64,000 nucleotides of DNA from Bacteroidales bacterium (GTDB lineage: Bacteria; Bacteroidota; Bacteroidia; Bacteroidales; WCHB1-69), in NCBI GenBank assembly GCA_017540505.1, contig JAFYAW010000026.1:1-64000 (forward strand). Direction: 5' to 3'. The stretch's first letter is position 1. The number at the start of each line of letters is the position of its first letter. Positions 35,640-44,304 of the stretch are shown here, piece by piece. The position numbers were made by a program, and so were the translations under genes. The notes beneath the pieces are model-generated. The model did no database searches. It had not been told where the DNA came from and saw only the letters and a list, made by a program, of their open reading frames with translations.

Positions 35640-36161
35640 CTACGACAGATACACGTCAATGAGCCCTTCCGGGGCGTTGATGTGCAGCGTCTTGTTGTCG
35701 CGGTCCACGCGCGCGATGAACTGGTGGTTGGCGGGGATGAGGATGTCGGTGCCGTCGTGATCCACCACCATGATGGGGTTGTTGCTGACTTCCAAGAACT
35801 CGCGGCACGTGCCGATGTCGCCTTTTGCGGCATCCGTCACGGTAAAGCCGATAACCTCGTGGAAATAGAAACGGTTGTCGGGCAGTTTGGGAAGGTCGCT
35901 GAGGGGCAGGTACAGCTCCACCCCGACCAGCTCGCGGGCCTCGTTGACGCCCACCCCCTCGAACTGGAGGATGAACTGGTTGTTGCCGCGGCAGGTGATG
36001 CTTTCGATGGTGTAGGGGATTTTCTCGCCGTCCAGGTCGAGGAACACGGCGGCGAGGTTGTGGTAGTTTTCGGGATGGTCGGTATCAAAAAAGGCACACA
36101 GACCGCCTTTCAATCCGAAAGGTTTGGTCAGTGTGCCTAAATAGAAGAATTCGCTTTCCAT
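35640..36161 (-). CDS. rimM: 16S rRNA processing protein RimM
   Basis: A 173-residue ribosome-maturation factor that binds S19 and helps assemble the 30S head. The N-terminal domain starts with FFYLGTLTKPFGLKGGLCAFF, and the PRC-barrel domain follows from about residue 100 (FYFHEVIGFTVTDA...VDHDGTDILIPA). The length is normal. Its ATG overlaps the rpsP stop (TAATG), the classic rpsP-rimM coupling; trmD and rplS do not follow. Confidence 0.93.
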   Translation of the reverse strand: MESEFFYLGTLTKPFGLKGGLCAFFDTDHPENYHNLAAVFLDLDGEKIPYTIESITCRGNNQFILQFEGVGVNEARELVGVELYLPLSDLPKLPDNRFYFHEVIGFTVTDAAKGDIGTCREFLEVSNNPIMVVDHDGTDILIPANHQFIARVDRDNKTLHINAPEGLIDVYLS

Positions 36162-36754
36162 TATGCTTCAGCGGGAGCGGCTTCTTCGGTAGCGGGGGTT
36201 TCCTCGGCCGGAGCCGTTTCCTCTGCATTAGCGGCAGCCTCTGCGGCAGCAGCTTCGGCAGCTTCCTGAGCGGCCTTGGCGGCAGCAGCGGCCAGTTCGG
36301 CGTTGTGGGCGGCTATCTTGGCAGCCATAGCTTCCTTGACCTTGGTCTCGGCGGCCAGACGCTCCTTGACGATGGCGCGCTTCTTGTCGCGCTCCTCAAT
36401 AGCCACGCTGTTGAGCTTGCTGTCCTTCTCCTTCTTCCAAGCCTCGAACTTCTGCTGGGCCTGAGCCTCGGAGAGGGCACCCTTGGCGATACCGCCTCTG
36501 AGGTGCTTCATCAAATAAACGCCTTCACGTTTGAGAATCGCACGGGCCGTATCCGTAGGCGTGGCACCGGTCTCCAACCAATAGAGGGCGCGGTCAAAGT
36601 TGATGTTGAGCGTTGCCGGATTGGTCAGGGGATTGTAAGTACCAAGATCTTCGATAAAACGTCCGTCTCGTGGTGCACGACCATCCGCAATTACAAGGTG
36701 GTAGAAAGGTTGGTTCTTTTTACCTCTTCTCTGTAATCTGATTCTTGTTGCCAT
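36161..36754 (-). CDS. rpsP: 30S ribosomal protein S16 with long C-terminal tail
   Basis: A 197-residue protein. The S16 fold occupies about residues 1-85 (MATRIRLQRRGKKNQPFYHLV, RDGRFIEDLGTYNPL). A Lys/Glu-rich helical segment (about 90-135) and a tail of mostly Ala and Glu (about 140-197) follow. The core of E. coli S16 is only 82 residues; long tails are common in Bacteroidetes homologues. The role of the tail is unknown. It has a good promoter at 36822-36830 and is coupled to rimM. Confidence 0.95.
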   Translation of the reverse strand: MATRIRLQRRGKKNQPFYHLVIADGRAPRDGRFIEDLGTYNPLTNPATLNINFDRALYWLETGATPTDTARAILKREGVYLMKHLRGGIAKGALSEAQAQQKFEAWKKEKDSKLNSVAIEERDKKRAIVKERLAAETKVKEAMAAKIAAHNAELAAAAAKAAQEAAEAAAAEAAANAEETAPAEETPATEEAAPAEA

Positions 36755-36821
36755 AAAATTTTAATTTTTAGATAATTATGTTAATAATAATCCCTGTAAA
36801 GAACTCGTCTTTTTTGGGGCG

Positions 36822-36830
36822 GCAAAAGTA
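36822..36830 (-). promoter_or_regulatory. -7 box for rpsP-rimM
   Basis: Minus-strand TACTTTTGC, 67 bases ahead of the ATG at 36754. Confidence 0.5.
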
Positions 36831-36921
36831 CAAAATTTTTGTTATCAAACCGTTGGGGGTGTTGATAATTTTTTTGATTGGAATGATGGGAAAATTCCAA
36901 AGTGTTTCTTCATCCGCCGGC

Positions 36922-37500
36922 TCAAAAATCAAAACCGTTGATTTCGCCGCGCGGGTGGATAATCGTGTATTTGGTGAAATGCTCGTCGGCGGTGAAGCCG
37001 TCACCATAATTAACGGATCCGTCAGCCTTTTTCTGCTTTACCAACACATTGGAATAAATGGTTTTACTGCGCTGGTCCCAATTGATCTCCTCCGTTTCCA
37101 ACGTGTCGCCCTGGACAACATCACAGATGACAACATTTTTGGAGGCCTTGTAAATGGCGTTGTTGATGGCGCAGGCATATCCGGCAGTAAGGACAGCCTG
37201 TCTCCGTCCCATCTCATTGAACGAGATGATGGTAACGCCTTTCGGACAATCCATATAGGAGGAGTCCCCGGAATAGCTGTTCATCAGCGGGGCTTTGACG
37301 ATGAAGCTGGTTCTTCCCGAATCGCTGGTGGTAATCACCATGTTCTCCGCCGACTCGTCAGGATAGCGGCCATTGTATTCCAACAGCTGTTTCTCCTTAG
37401 ACGAAGAACTGCAACCAACAAAAAACATCATAAGGCATAGAGCCGTTATGATGTTTTTTGCGATTGGACTTGTGTTTCGGAAAAGAACCCAAGCCGTCAT
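36922..37500 (-). CDS. lptC: LPS export protein LptC
   Basis: A 192-residue LptC-family protein that passes lipopolysaccharide from the inner-membrane ABC complex to LptA. A hydrophobic N-terminal segment (about residues 15-30) ends in GCSSSSK, so it may be a lipoprotein in this lineage. The rest is beta-rich with the LptC repeat pattern (NMVITTSDSG...FIVKAPLMN, GVTIISFNEMGRRQAVLTAGYA, DTLETEEINWDQRSKTIYSN). It starts 6 bases after the TPR gene, in one operon with coaX, the barrel protein and the TPR protein. Confidence 0.85.
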   Translation of the reverse strand: MTAWVLFRNTSPIAKNIITALCLMMFFVGCSSSSKEKQLLEYNGRYPDESAENMVITTSDSGRTSFIVKAPLMNSYSGDSSYMDCPKGVTIISFNEMGRRQAVLTAGYACAINNAIYKASKNVVICDVVQGDTLETEEINWDQRSKTIYSNVLVKQKKADGSVNYGDGFTADEHFTKYTIIHPRGEINGFDF

Positions 37501-37506
37501 ATCCGA

Positions 37507-38982
37507 TTATCTGACGGTGGTGTTCTCCTGAATCCAGCAGCCTACATGATAGGAGGAGCCGGCATTGAGACCACGTTTGAAGAGTTCTTCCTTGCTCGGG
37601 AATCTCAGCTTGGCGCGTTGCTGGTTGGCCTTTTCGGAACAGCTCGGATCAACGGCTACAGCTTTGGCGTACTTGTCGGCGGCTGCCCAAGCGCACGCGG
37701 CAGGGATTTCCTCACCACCGCATCTTCCGTAAGAGTTAGCGTAGAGGTCGCCAATCAGGATATACGCCTTGCCCATATTGGGTTGGGCTTTGAGAGCGGC
37801 GTAGGCAGCAGAACGGGCCTCAGCGTAAGAGTTCTTCAGTTGATAAGCCAGCGCAAGCATGTAGTTTGCATCACCCTTCTGCTCGTTGGTTTCGCTCATT
37901 CTCACAGCTTCCGTGAAGTAGTCGATGGCGGCATCCAACTCGGCAGGGTCTTTCTCTTTCGTGAAACTTCTCAGCGAGAGGTTACCCATCCAGTAGGCGG
38001 AACTGCGGTTCGGGTTGGCCTTGTGCAGGATTTCCAGAGCCTCTTTGAAAACAGGGCTGGTGACACACTCGCCGTTTTCGCTCTTCGACATGGTGATGAC
38101 GATCTTGTTGACGGCGGAAAGGTCATCCTTGATTTGCGGCAGCTTCTTGCCATATACCTCTTCCAGCACCTGGCAGGAAGCATACGGGGTGATGGACTTT
38201 TCAATCTTACCCAACGATTTCTTGTAGTTCACGATATATTTCATCTGACGGGCCGTGTCTTTGCCCAGAGCCTTGGTCTGGCGGTCGTAGTTGACACCAT
38301 CCAACTGGCCTTTATTATAGAGTTCCGTCAGGCTGTCGATGTCAGAAACGGCCTTTTCGTACTGCACTTGAGCATTATCAATGGAGATACCCAGATAGTC
38401 GGTGGCACGACCGTAGGATTCAATGACGATGGAGGTGTCCTTCGTGGCTTTGGTCATCTGCTCGGCCAGTCTGAAATAGGCATCCCAGATAGCCGGTTGG
38501 GTTTTCTCCTTCTCCATTTCCACTGACTGGATGAAGAGGTTCAGATTCTCCTGAATCAGATCAAAATTTTGAGCCAATTGTTTGCCTCTGTATTTTAATG
38601 TATTATAGGCTTTGAAACCCATGCAGTAGCCTTTGCTGAACTTGTTCGGGAAATAGTTTCCACGAATGTCAAAGGAAATCAGAAGGGAATCAATCAAAAG
38701 CTCTTTTCTGGCAGAATCCTTTTCCACCTTGATAAGAGCATCGAACAATGTCTGGGCGTTGGTGAAGATACCATCCCAAGCGCAGGGGCAGTGTTGCACG
38801 ATGTACTGCCAGGCCTCGTATGCGTCCGTATAGTTCTTGGCCTTATAGAACATGTTGAACTGTGTCATCTTTTCCAGGCAGCTCAACGAATCTTCCTCCG
38901 TGGCACCGTATTTGTACGGGCATTGGGCGAATAAGGAGGAACTTGCTAAAAGCAGAAATACTGCTACGAATAATTTTTTCAT
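37507..38982 (-). CDS. Secreted TPR-repeat protein
   Basis: A 491-residue protein with a signal peptide (residues 1-19, ending SLFAQ) and a helical body of tetratricopeptide-like repeats. The clearest repeats lie at about residues 320-450 (AYWMGNLSLRSFT, AIDYFTEAVRMSETNEQKGDANYMLALAYQ, AAYAALKAQPNMGKAYILIGDLYA). Cys residues are scattered through the N-terminal part (CPYKYG, SCLEKM, HCPC). It is predicted to be periplasmic and to scaffold an envelope complex. It sits between an outer-membrane barrel gene and lptC, an arrangement seen in other Bacteroidetes. Confidence 0.85.
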   Translation of the reverse strand: MKKLFVAVFLLLASSSLFAQCPYKYGATEEDSLSCLEKMTQFNMFYKAKNYTDAYEAWQYIVQHCPCAWDGIFTNAQTLFDALIKVEKDSARKELLIDSLLISFDIRGNYFPNKFSKGYCMGFKAYNTLKYRGKQLAQNFDLIQENLNLFIQSVEMEKEKTQPAIWDAYFRLAEQMTKATKDTSIVIESYGRATDYLGISIDNAQVQYEKAVSDIDSLTELYNKGQLDGVNYDRQTKALGKDTARQMKYIVNYKKSLGKIEKSITPYASCQVLEEVYGKKLPQIKDDLSAVNKIVITMSKSENGECVTSPVFKEALEILHKANPNRSSAYWMGNLSLRSFTKEKDPAELDAAIDYFTEAVRMSETNEQKGDANYMLALAYQLKNSYAEARSAAYAALKAQPNMGKAYILIGDLYANSYGRCGGEEIPAACAWAAADKYAKAVAVDPSCSEKANQQRAKLRFPSKEELFKRGLNAGSSYHVGCWIQENTTVR

Positions 38983-39019
38983 CTCTTTATATGTTATTAG
39001 TAGGTTATTTCATTAAGAA

Positions 39020-40300
39020 TTAATCCATTTTCAAACGTTGGTACCATCTTTCCTGCAAAGTGAAGTTCAAGGTGCATCTGAAGTAGTTCTGCCGAATCAG
39101 GTTGTTGTCCAAGGTCCCCATTTTCCCGTATTCCAATGCAAGATTGATAGATGAATGTGTGTTGAAAGTGGTAAGGGGGAAGCCAACGCCGAGAGAGACT
39201 GCAAATTCGGTGATAGGTTTATTGCGTATCATGAAAATACCGGTGGAATACTTGGCACCCAAGCGGAACGACATCCGTTGTCCAAACTTGGCGGACTGGG
39301 GATTGGGGATGAATTGTACTCCTGCGGAGGTGACAATGGCATTCTTGGTGGAGTCGCCACGACCCATCAGGCTGTATTTGGCCCAATTCTGCCAAGTCAC
39401 ATCGGCGGCCACAGTCAGCTTGTCCTTATACGTGTATGAAAGTCCGCCGCCGATAGCCTGCGGGAGGACCAGTCTGCCACCCTTACGCTCATCCAAAAGG
39501 AGTGTGTCATACGTGGTAGTAGTACTGTAATCGCCTGTATAATAGTTGATAAAAGTTTTCTCCTTGGCCCAAATGTAAGCGGAGTTGCTATAAGTGGCCC
39601 CGAAGCCGAGGGTGTGGTTGTCCTTAATTTTCACCAGATATTGCAAACCTCCAGAAAGATAGATGCCATCAATAAGATATGAATGAAGGATATAGGTGTT
39701 AAAATAGTTGCTGCCATCGAAGGAGGTGTTACTGGAATAGTATAGCGAGCCGAACAAGTAAGATGCGTTCAGTCCGATGGAGAGGCCTTTGCAAATACGG
39801 AAAGCGTTGCCCCAGTAGAGCTGGTTGAGGCCGCCCTTGCCTGTATAGTTGTACGACACGCCGCCTATATCATCAAGAGTCTGTTTATCAGCGATATCAT
39901 ATCCCACCGTACTGTAAGGCACAATGCCCACCGATGTGCGCCAATGCGGCGTCACCGGAAGCCCGATGGTAAGGTAACCCGTTTTGGCATAGGAATTCTT
40001 TTGGGTGAGATTTCCCTGCCGGATGTTGGACACGTACAGGGAGGCCGCAGCGTCAGCCACAAACGAGAGCGAATCGAAAGCGGCGTATGAGGCGGGGTTC
40101 CTGAAATTGATGCGATAGGGATTCTGCATGGCGTAGGAAACACCGCCCATGCCATCCAGATGGCCGTTGGAGGAGGTGTTCAGCGACCCCACTCCGAAGC
40201 TCGAATAGGGCATACTAATCTCGTTTTGCGCCCGAAGAACGGGGGCAAAACCCAGCAGAAGCAAGATCAGAAATACGAACCTATTGTGTTTCAGAAACAT
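39020..40300 (-). CDS. Outer-membrane beta-barrel protein
   Basis: A 426-residue protein with a signal peptide (residues 1-24, ending VLRAQ). The rest is a beta-rich sequence with many alternating strands and a Gly/Asn/Tyr-rich composition, as in FadL/OmpP1-like barrels (SSFGVGSLNTSSNGHLDGMGG near the N-terminus). The protein ends with aromatic strands. Its substrate or role is unknown. It overlaps the end of coaX by 20 bases and precedes the TPR and lptC genes; an additional promoter lies within coaX. Confidence 0.82.
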   Translation of the reverse strand: MFLKHNRFVFLILLLLGFAPVLRAQNEISMPYSSFGVGSLNTSSNGHLDGMGGVSYAMQNPYRINFRNPASYAAFDSLSFVADAAASLYVSNIRQGNLTQKNSYAKTGYLTIGLPVTPHWRTSVGIVPYSTVGYDIADKQTLDDIGGVSYNYTGKGGLNQLYWGNAFRICKGLSIGLNASYLFGSLYYSSNTSFDGSNYFNTYILHSYLIDGIYLSGGLQYLVKIKDNHTLGFGATYSNSAYIWAKEKTFINYYTGDYSTTTTYDTLLLDERKGGRLVLPQAIGGGLSYTYKDKLTVAADVTWQNWAKYSLMGRGDSTKNAIVTSAGVQFIPNPQSAKFGQRMSFRLGAKYSTGIFMIRNKPITEFAVSLGVGFPLTTFNTHSSINLALEYGKMGTLDNNLIRQNYFRCTLNFTLQERWYQRLKMD

Positions 40301-41015
40301 TTAAAATCAAGGTTTTAAACAAACCCAAAAGAACCAAATTTGGGGCGGCAAATATACGATTTTTTATCATTCCCGAAAGCAAGGGAGCATCACCTCCTGT
40401 CAGGAGTGTGATTAAGTCGGGATATTGGGCCTGATATCGATGGATGAAGCCTTCAATTTCAAAGAGGAAACCGTTGACTGTGCCGGACAGGATGGACTCC
40501 TCGGTGGTTTTTCCAGTGATAGGGGCGGGCTGGAGAGGTTCCACCAACGGCAGGCGGGCGGTGAAGTGCGGCAGGGCGGCACAACGCATCCGCAAACCGG
40601 GAGAGATGCTGCCGCCCTGATATTCGTTGTCGCGGCTGACGAAGTCCGTCACCAGACAGGTGCCCGCCTGAATGACCAGCACAGGTGTGTTGGCGTACAG
40701 GGCATTAGCCCCGATGGCGGCGGCGATGCGGTCGGTGCCAAGAGTCTCGGGCGTATGGTATCCGATGGTCAGAGGCAGCCGCAGGCGGGTGGAGAATGTA
40801 AGGGTATGCACCTGGCCGGCAAGCCATTCTGAAAGTTGCGGGTGTGCGTTTCCCACAGAGGAGAGGATGGCGGCCCTCACCGCATGACGGGCAAACAGAG
40901 GCTGCAGCTCTTCAGGGGAAAGCAGCGTACTTTGTAACAACTCCACAATTTCACCGTGCCTGTCGAAGATGGCAGCTTTCTGCCGGGTGTTGCCGATGTC
41001 AATTACTAAAAACAT
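40281..41015 (-). CDS. coaX: Type III pantothenate kinase
   Basis: A 244-residue kinase for the first step of coenzyme A synthesis. The ASKHA motifs are FLVIDIGNTRQKAAIF (residue 2), GTDRIAAAIGA (about 96), the catalytic Asp region VIQAGTCLVTDFV (about 117) and GGSISPGLRMR (about 133). The length is normal. It is the first gene of the operon with the barrel protein, TPR protein and LptC; its 3' end overlaps the next start by 20 bases. Confidence 0.93.
   Translation of the reverse strand: MFLVIDIGNTRQKAAIFDRHGEIVELLQSTLLSPEELQPLFARHAVRAAILSSVGNAHPQLSEWLAGQVHTLTFSTRLRLPLTIGYHTPETLGTDRIAAAIGANALYANTPVLVIQAGTCLVTDFVSRDNEYQGGSISPGLRMRCAALPHFTARLPLVEPLQPAPITGKTTEESILSGTVNGFLFEIEGFIHRYQAQYPDLITLLTGGDAPLLSGMIKNRIFAAPNLVLLGLFKTLILNVSETQ
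40348..40356 (-). promoter_or_regulatory. Internal -7 box ahead of the barrel-protein gene
   Basis: Minus-strand TATATTTGC within the 3' part of coaX, 47 bases ahead of the ATG at 40300. Confidence 0.35.
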
Positions 41016-41050
41016 GCGTTAACTAACGAAATAATGAGTGTTTTAGTATG

Positions 41051-41662
41051 TCAGAAAAGGGTGGGCTCCCAATGGGATTTGCCTTCGGTCCGCGTGAAGG
41101 TGCGGGCCTCCTGGTTAAGGAATTTGATCTTACGGTTGATGCCCCAGCGGTAACCGCCCAGCTTGCCGCTGGTGCAGATGACGCGATGGCAGGGGATGAG
41201 ATACATCACCGGATTGCTGCCGACAGCCCCACCCACAGGCCTTGCCGCCTTAGGCAGTCCGATACGGCGGGCGATGTTCAGATAGGTGGTGACCATACCG
41301 GATGGGATGTTCAGCAGATCTTGCCAGACAGCCAATTGGAATCCGGTGCCCCACAGGTGCAGATCCAGTCGCCCGGCTTTTTCGGGTTTCCGCTTCAGCA
41401 GCCAAACAGCTTTCCTATGCAACTCCACCTGCCGACACCGGAAATATGCGTGCGGGAAATGCCGTTTCAACTGTTCGATAGGTTCCCAGCGCATCTCGCC
41501 GGGCATAAGGTAGCAGATACCCTTGGAAGTGGAGGCAATCAAGTAACGATGGGAGGCTACATTGACCAAACAGTAGTTGATGGTCAGCCGCTTCTCCTTG
41601 CCGGAAAACTCGCCCCTAGACATCGGAATTATCCGAATGGGATAGGTATTGTTTTGTTCCAT
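41051..41662 (-). CDS. ogt: O6-alkylguanine-DNA alkyltransferase
   Basis: A 203-residue methylated-DNA-protein cysteine methyltransferase that repairs O6-alkylguanine by a suicide transfer to its Cys. The acceptor motif PCHRV has Cys158, preceded by the helix-turn-helix GMVTTYLNIARRIGLPKAARPVGGAVGSNP and followed by GGYRWGINRK. The N-terminal domain is the usual Ada-type fold. The start at 41662 lies 18 bases behind a -7 box. It is probably monocistronic and diverges from the PepSY-like gene. Confidence 0.92.
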   Translation of the reverse strand: MEQNNTYPIRIIPMSRGEFSGKEKRLTINYCLVNVASHRYLIASTSKGICYLMPGEMRWEPIEQLKRHFPHAYFRCRQVELHRKAVWLLKRKPEKAGRLDLHLWGTGFQLAVWQDLLNIPSGMVTTYLNIARRIGLPKAARPVGGAVGSNPVMYLIPCHRVICTSGKLGGYRWGINRKIKFLNQEARTFTRTEGKSHWEPTLF

Positions 41663-41680
41663 AACAATGTGAAATTGAAT

Positions 41681-41689
41681 GCAAAAATA
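41681..41689 (-). promoter_or_regulatory. -7 box for ogt
   Basis: Minus-strand TATTTTTGC, 18 bases ahead of the ATG at 41662. Confidence 0.5.
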
Positions 41690-41718
41690 ATAAAAAATGT
41701 GATTTTGCGCTTTTTTTG

Positions 41719-41727
41719 TATTTTTGC
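41719..41727 (+). promoter_or_regulatory. -7 box for the PepSY-like gene
   Basis: TATTTTTGC on the plus strand, 25 bases ahead of the ATG at 41753. Confidence 0.5.
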
Positions 41728-41752
41728 CCTCCAATTGTAAAATATTGAATGT

Positions 41753-43432
41753 ATGAAAAAATTTGGCCGCCTATTGCTTTTACTATTTGTCTTACAGGTA
41801 GTTATCTTTTCCAACAATATTCTTTCCGCCCAAAAGCTGAAACCATCGGAAGTGCCTGCGGATGTAACGCAGACGCTGGAATTCCAATATCCGTACGTAA
41901 AAGTCACGGGTTGGATGAAAGATGGCAGCAATTATGTGGCCAACATCAAAGATGAAGGTTCCGCAGGCAAAGTCTATATTTCCTCCAACGGTACCTGGTT
42001 GCGCACCACGTTCAATGTGCCGCAAACCGAGCTTCCCACCACCATTTGGGATTATGTGAGAACCAATTATCCCGACTTTATCATTGCCGTGTCCTGTTTG
42101 GAAGAAAAAGAAAATGAGAAGACGCGCTATTATCTGGAAGTGAAACCGGACGGTGTGGGGCAGCAGGCCTCCGTGCTGACGTTCAGCACAACGGGCAAGA
42201 ATGAGCTGATCTCGCGTAAGGACCCGGACAATTTCAAAGACCCGCTGGCTCCTGTTGAGAAACCCGCTCCGAAGCCTGTCGCCGCCAAGGAAAAAGAGAC
42301 CAAACCGGCTCCTGCCAACTCCTCTTCCACAAAACCTGCAACACCTGCCAAGCCTGCCCAGACCAAGCCTGCTACGCCAGCGAAACCGGTTGCCGAAAAA
42401 CCCGCTCCTAAACCTGAAAACAAAAAACCAGAAGCCAAACCCGAACCCAAACCAAAGCCGGTAGCGGCCAAGGTGGAAGAACCCAAGCCCCAGAAAGAGG
42501 CCAAACCCGAAAAGCCCAAAAAAGAGAAACCCGAACCGGTCATTACCGACGAGCAGGGCAATGTGGCCCTCAAGCCCAATGTTGTACCCGAAATTGTGAA
42601 GAAATCACTGACAAAGAAAATCATGCATCCTGAAGAACTGAACTGGTACCTCATTGACAGCATGTATGTGGCCAAGTGTCTGAACACCGGAAAGAAAACG
42701 GCCTGCTACATCACCCCGCAGGGTATGTGGGAGAAGACCCTGACCGCCCTTACCGAGGAGTCGGTGACCGGCCCGATGCTGAAACATCTGAACGACTACT
42801 ACAAAGGCTGGCGTTTCAAGTCGGCCATGAAGGAGCAGCGTGCCGACAAGAACGACAAGACGATGGTCGAATTTTATGAAAAGGCCAATTACAAATCCAA
42901 ACTGGTGACCACCGCCCTGTTTGACAAAACCGGCAAGCTTATCCGCACTATTGATCCCGACTACGAGTTGGGTGGTGGCAAAGCTTCTGGCAACGGCGAG
43001 GATGAAGACCTGATCAAGTACTATGAAAAAATGAACATGAGTTTGGAGAGCGACGATGCGCATAGCGTTCCCGAAAATGTGGTGGCGGTGTTCAAACTCA
43101 AATACCCCAAAGTGGCCAATGTGGAATGGAAAGAGGATGATGACATGAACTATCAGGCCGTTTATTATAGCGCGAGAGGCAAAGAGATTTGCGTTATCAA
43201 CAACTATGGCGAAATCGTAGAGACGATGGTGATGGGCAAACTGGACAACCTCTCCAGTACGATTCAGGACAACATCAAGAAGGACCATAAGGGATTCAAA
43301 GTGGTGGAATATTATTCTGTGAAGAAAATCGCCGAAAAGCTGAATTTATACAAAGTGTTGATTCAGAACAAGAAGACCGGCGAAGAGGATGTCCTATGGT
43401 TCAACTTGTCGGGAAGACCCGTGGAATACTAA
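41753..43432 (+). CDS. Secreted protein with several PepSY-like domains
   Basis: A 559-residue protein with a signal peptide (residues 1-26, ending LSAQ). It has three PepSY-like (BLIP-type, DUF2874-like) modules: about residues 30-160 (LEFQYPYVKVTGWMKDGSNYVANI), 265-400, and 425-559 (FKLKYPKVANVEWKEDDDMNYQAVYY). The first two are separated by a linker of about 90 residues made almost only of Pro, Lys, Ala and Glu. The YPxxxxxxW signature is visible in the first and third modules. It is predicted to be periplasmic or secreted; the function is unknown. It lies 24 bases ahead of prmA. Confidence 0.78.
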   Translation: MKKFGRLLLLLFVLQVVIFSNNILSAQKLKPSEVPADVTQTLEFQYPYVKVTGWMKDGSNYVANIKDEGSAGKVYISSNGTWLRTTFNVPQTELPTTIWDYVRTNYPDFIIAVSCLEEKENEKTRYYLEVKPDGVGQQASVLTFSTTGKNELISRKDPDNFKDPLAPVEKPAPKPVAAKEKETKPAPANSSSTKPATPAKPAQTKPATPAKPVAEKPAPKPENKKPEAKPEPKPKPVAAKVEEPKPQKEAKPEKPKKEKPEPVITDEQGNVALKPNVVPEIVKKSLTKKIMHPEELNWYLIDSMYVAKCLNTGKKTACYITPQGMWEKTLTALTEESVTGPMLKHLNDYYKGWRFKSAMKEQRADKNDKTMVEFYEKANYKSKLVTTALFDKTGKLIRTIDPDYELGGGKASGNGEDEDLIKYYEKMNMSLESDDAHSVPENVVAVFKLKYPKVANVEWKEDDDMNYQAVYYSARGKEICVINNYGEIVETMVMGKLDNLSSTIQDNIKKDHKGFKVVEYYSVKKIAEKLNLYKVLIQNKKTGEEDVLWFNLSGRPVEY

Positions 43433-43456
43433 GCAAACCAAACCATTAACCAACCC

Positions 43457-44302
43457 ATGCAATACAACGAGATCAAACTCACCATCACGCCAGCCGAGCC
43501 GTGGAAGGATATCTTCACATCCATGATGGCCGATGCCGGCTGTGACAGCTTTATGGACGGAGAAAACGACAACGAGCTTCTCTGTTATATTCCAGTGAAA
43601 GATTACGATGAGGAGACCATCCGAAGCATTGTGGAAGAGCACGGCTTCGACGGCGTGCGTGTGACCTGCGCGGTGCAGGCCATGCCCGACAAGGACTGGA
43701 ACGCCGAATGGGAGGCCAACTACACCCCGGTGCTGATTGACGACCGCTGCTATATTCGCGCCCCGTTCCACCCTGCCATGCCGGAAAGCGAATACGAAAT
43801 CATCATCGAGCCCAAGATGTCGTTTGGGACGGCCCACCACGCCACCACCTTCCAAATGGCACAATACGTTATGGAGACCGACGTGAAGGGCAAATCCCTG
43901 CTGGATATGGGTTCGGGTACGGGCGTGCTGGCCATTCTGGCCCGCATGAGAGGTGCCTCGCCCGTGACGGCCATCGACAACGACGAGTGGGCCTACCGGA
44001 ACGCACTGGAGAATGTGGAGCACAATCATTGCACCGACATCAAAGTCTTTTTGGGCGACGCATCCCTGCTTGGTACCGAAAACTACGACATCATTTTGGC
44101 CAATATCAACCGGAATATCCTGCTGAACGACATTCCCACATACGTGAAATGCCTGAATGCCAAAGGGTTGCTTTTTATGAGCGGATTTTACGACGGCAAT
44201 GATTTGGAGGCCATCCGGAAATGTTGCGCCGCAAACGGCATGGAATATGTCTCCCACAAAGTGAAAGACCAGTGGGTGGCGGTCAAATTCATTAAAGCAT
44301 AG
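43457..44302 (+). CDS. prmA: Ribosomal protein L11 methyltransferase
   Basis: A 281-residue SAM-dependent methyltransferase modifying L11. The SAM motif LLDMGSGTGVLAILARM is near residue 150, and the catalytic DIILANINRNILLND motif is near 212. The N-terminal L11-binding domain (1-60) and the linker FGTAHHATTFQM (about 118) are intact. The length is normal. It is followed after two bases by the 1497-residue secreted protein gene, so the two are co-transcribed. Confidence 0.95.
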   Translation: MQYNEIKLTITPAEPWKDIFTSMMADAGCDSFMDGENDNELLCYIPVKDYDEETIRSIVEEHGFDGVRVTCAVQAMPDKDWNAEWEANYTPVLIDDRCYIRAPFHPAMPESEYEIIIEPKMSFGTAHHATTFQMAQYVMETDVKGKSLLDMGSGTGVLAILARMRGASPVTAIDNDEWAYRNALENVEHNHCTDIKVFLGDASLLGTENYDIILANINRNILLNDIPTYVKCLNAKGLLFMSGFYDGNDLEAIRKCCAANGMEYVSHKVKDQWVAVKFIKA

Positions 44303-44304
44303 GT

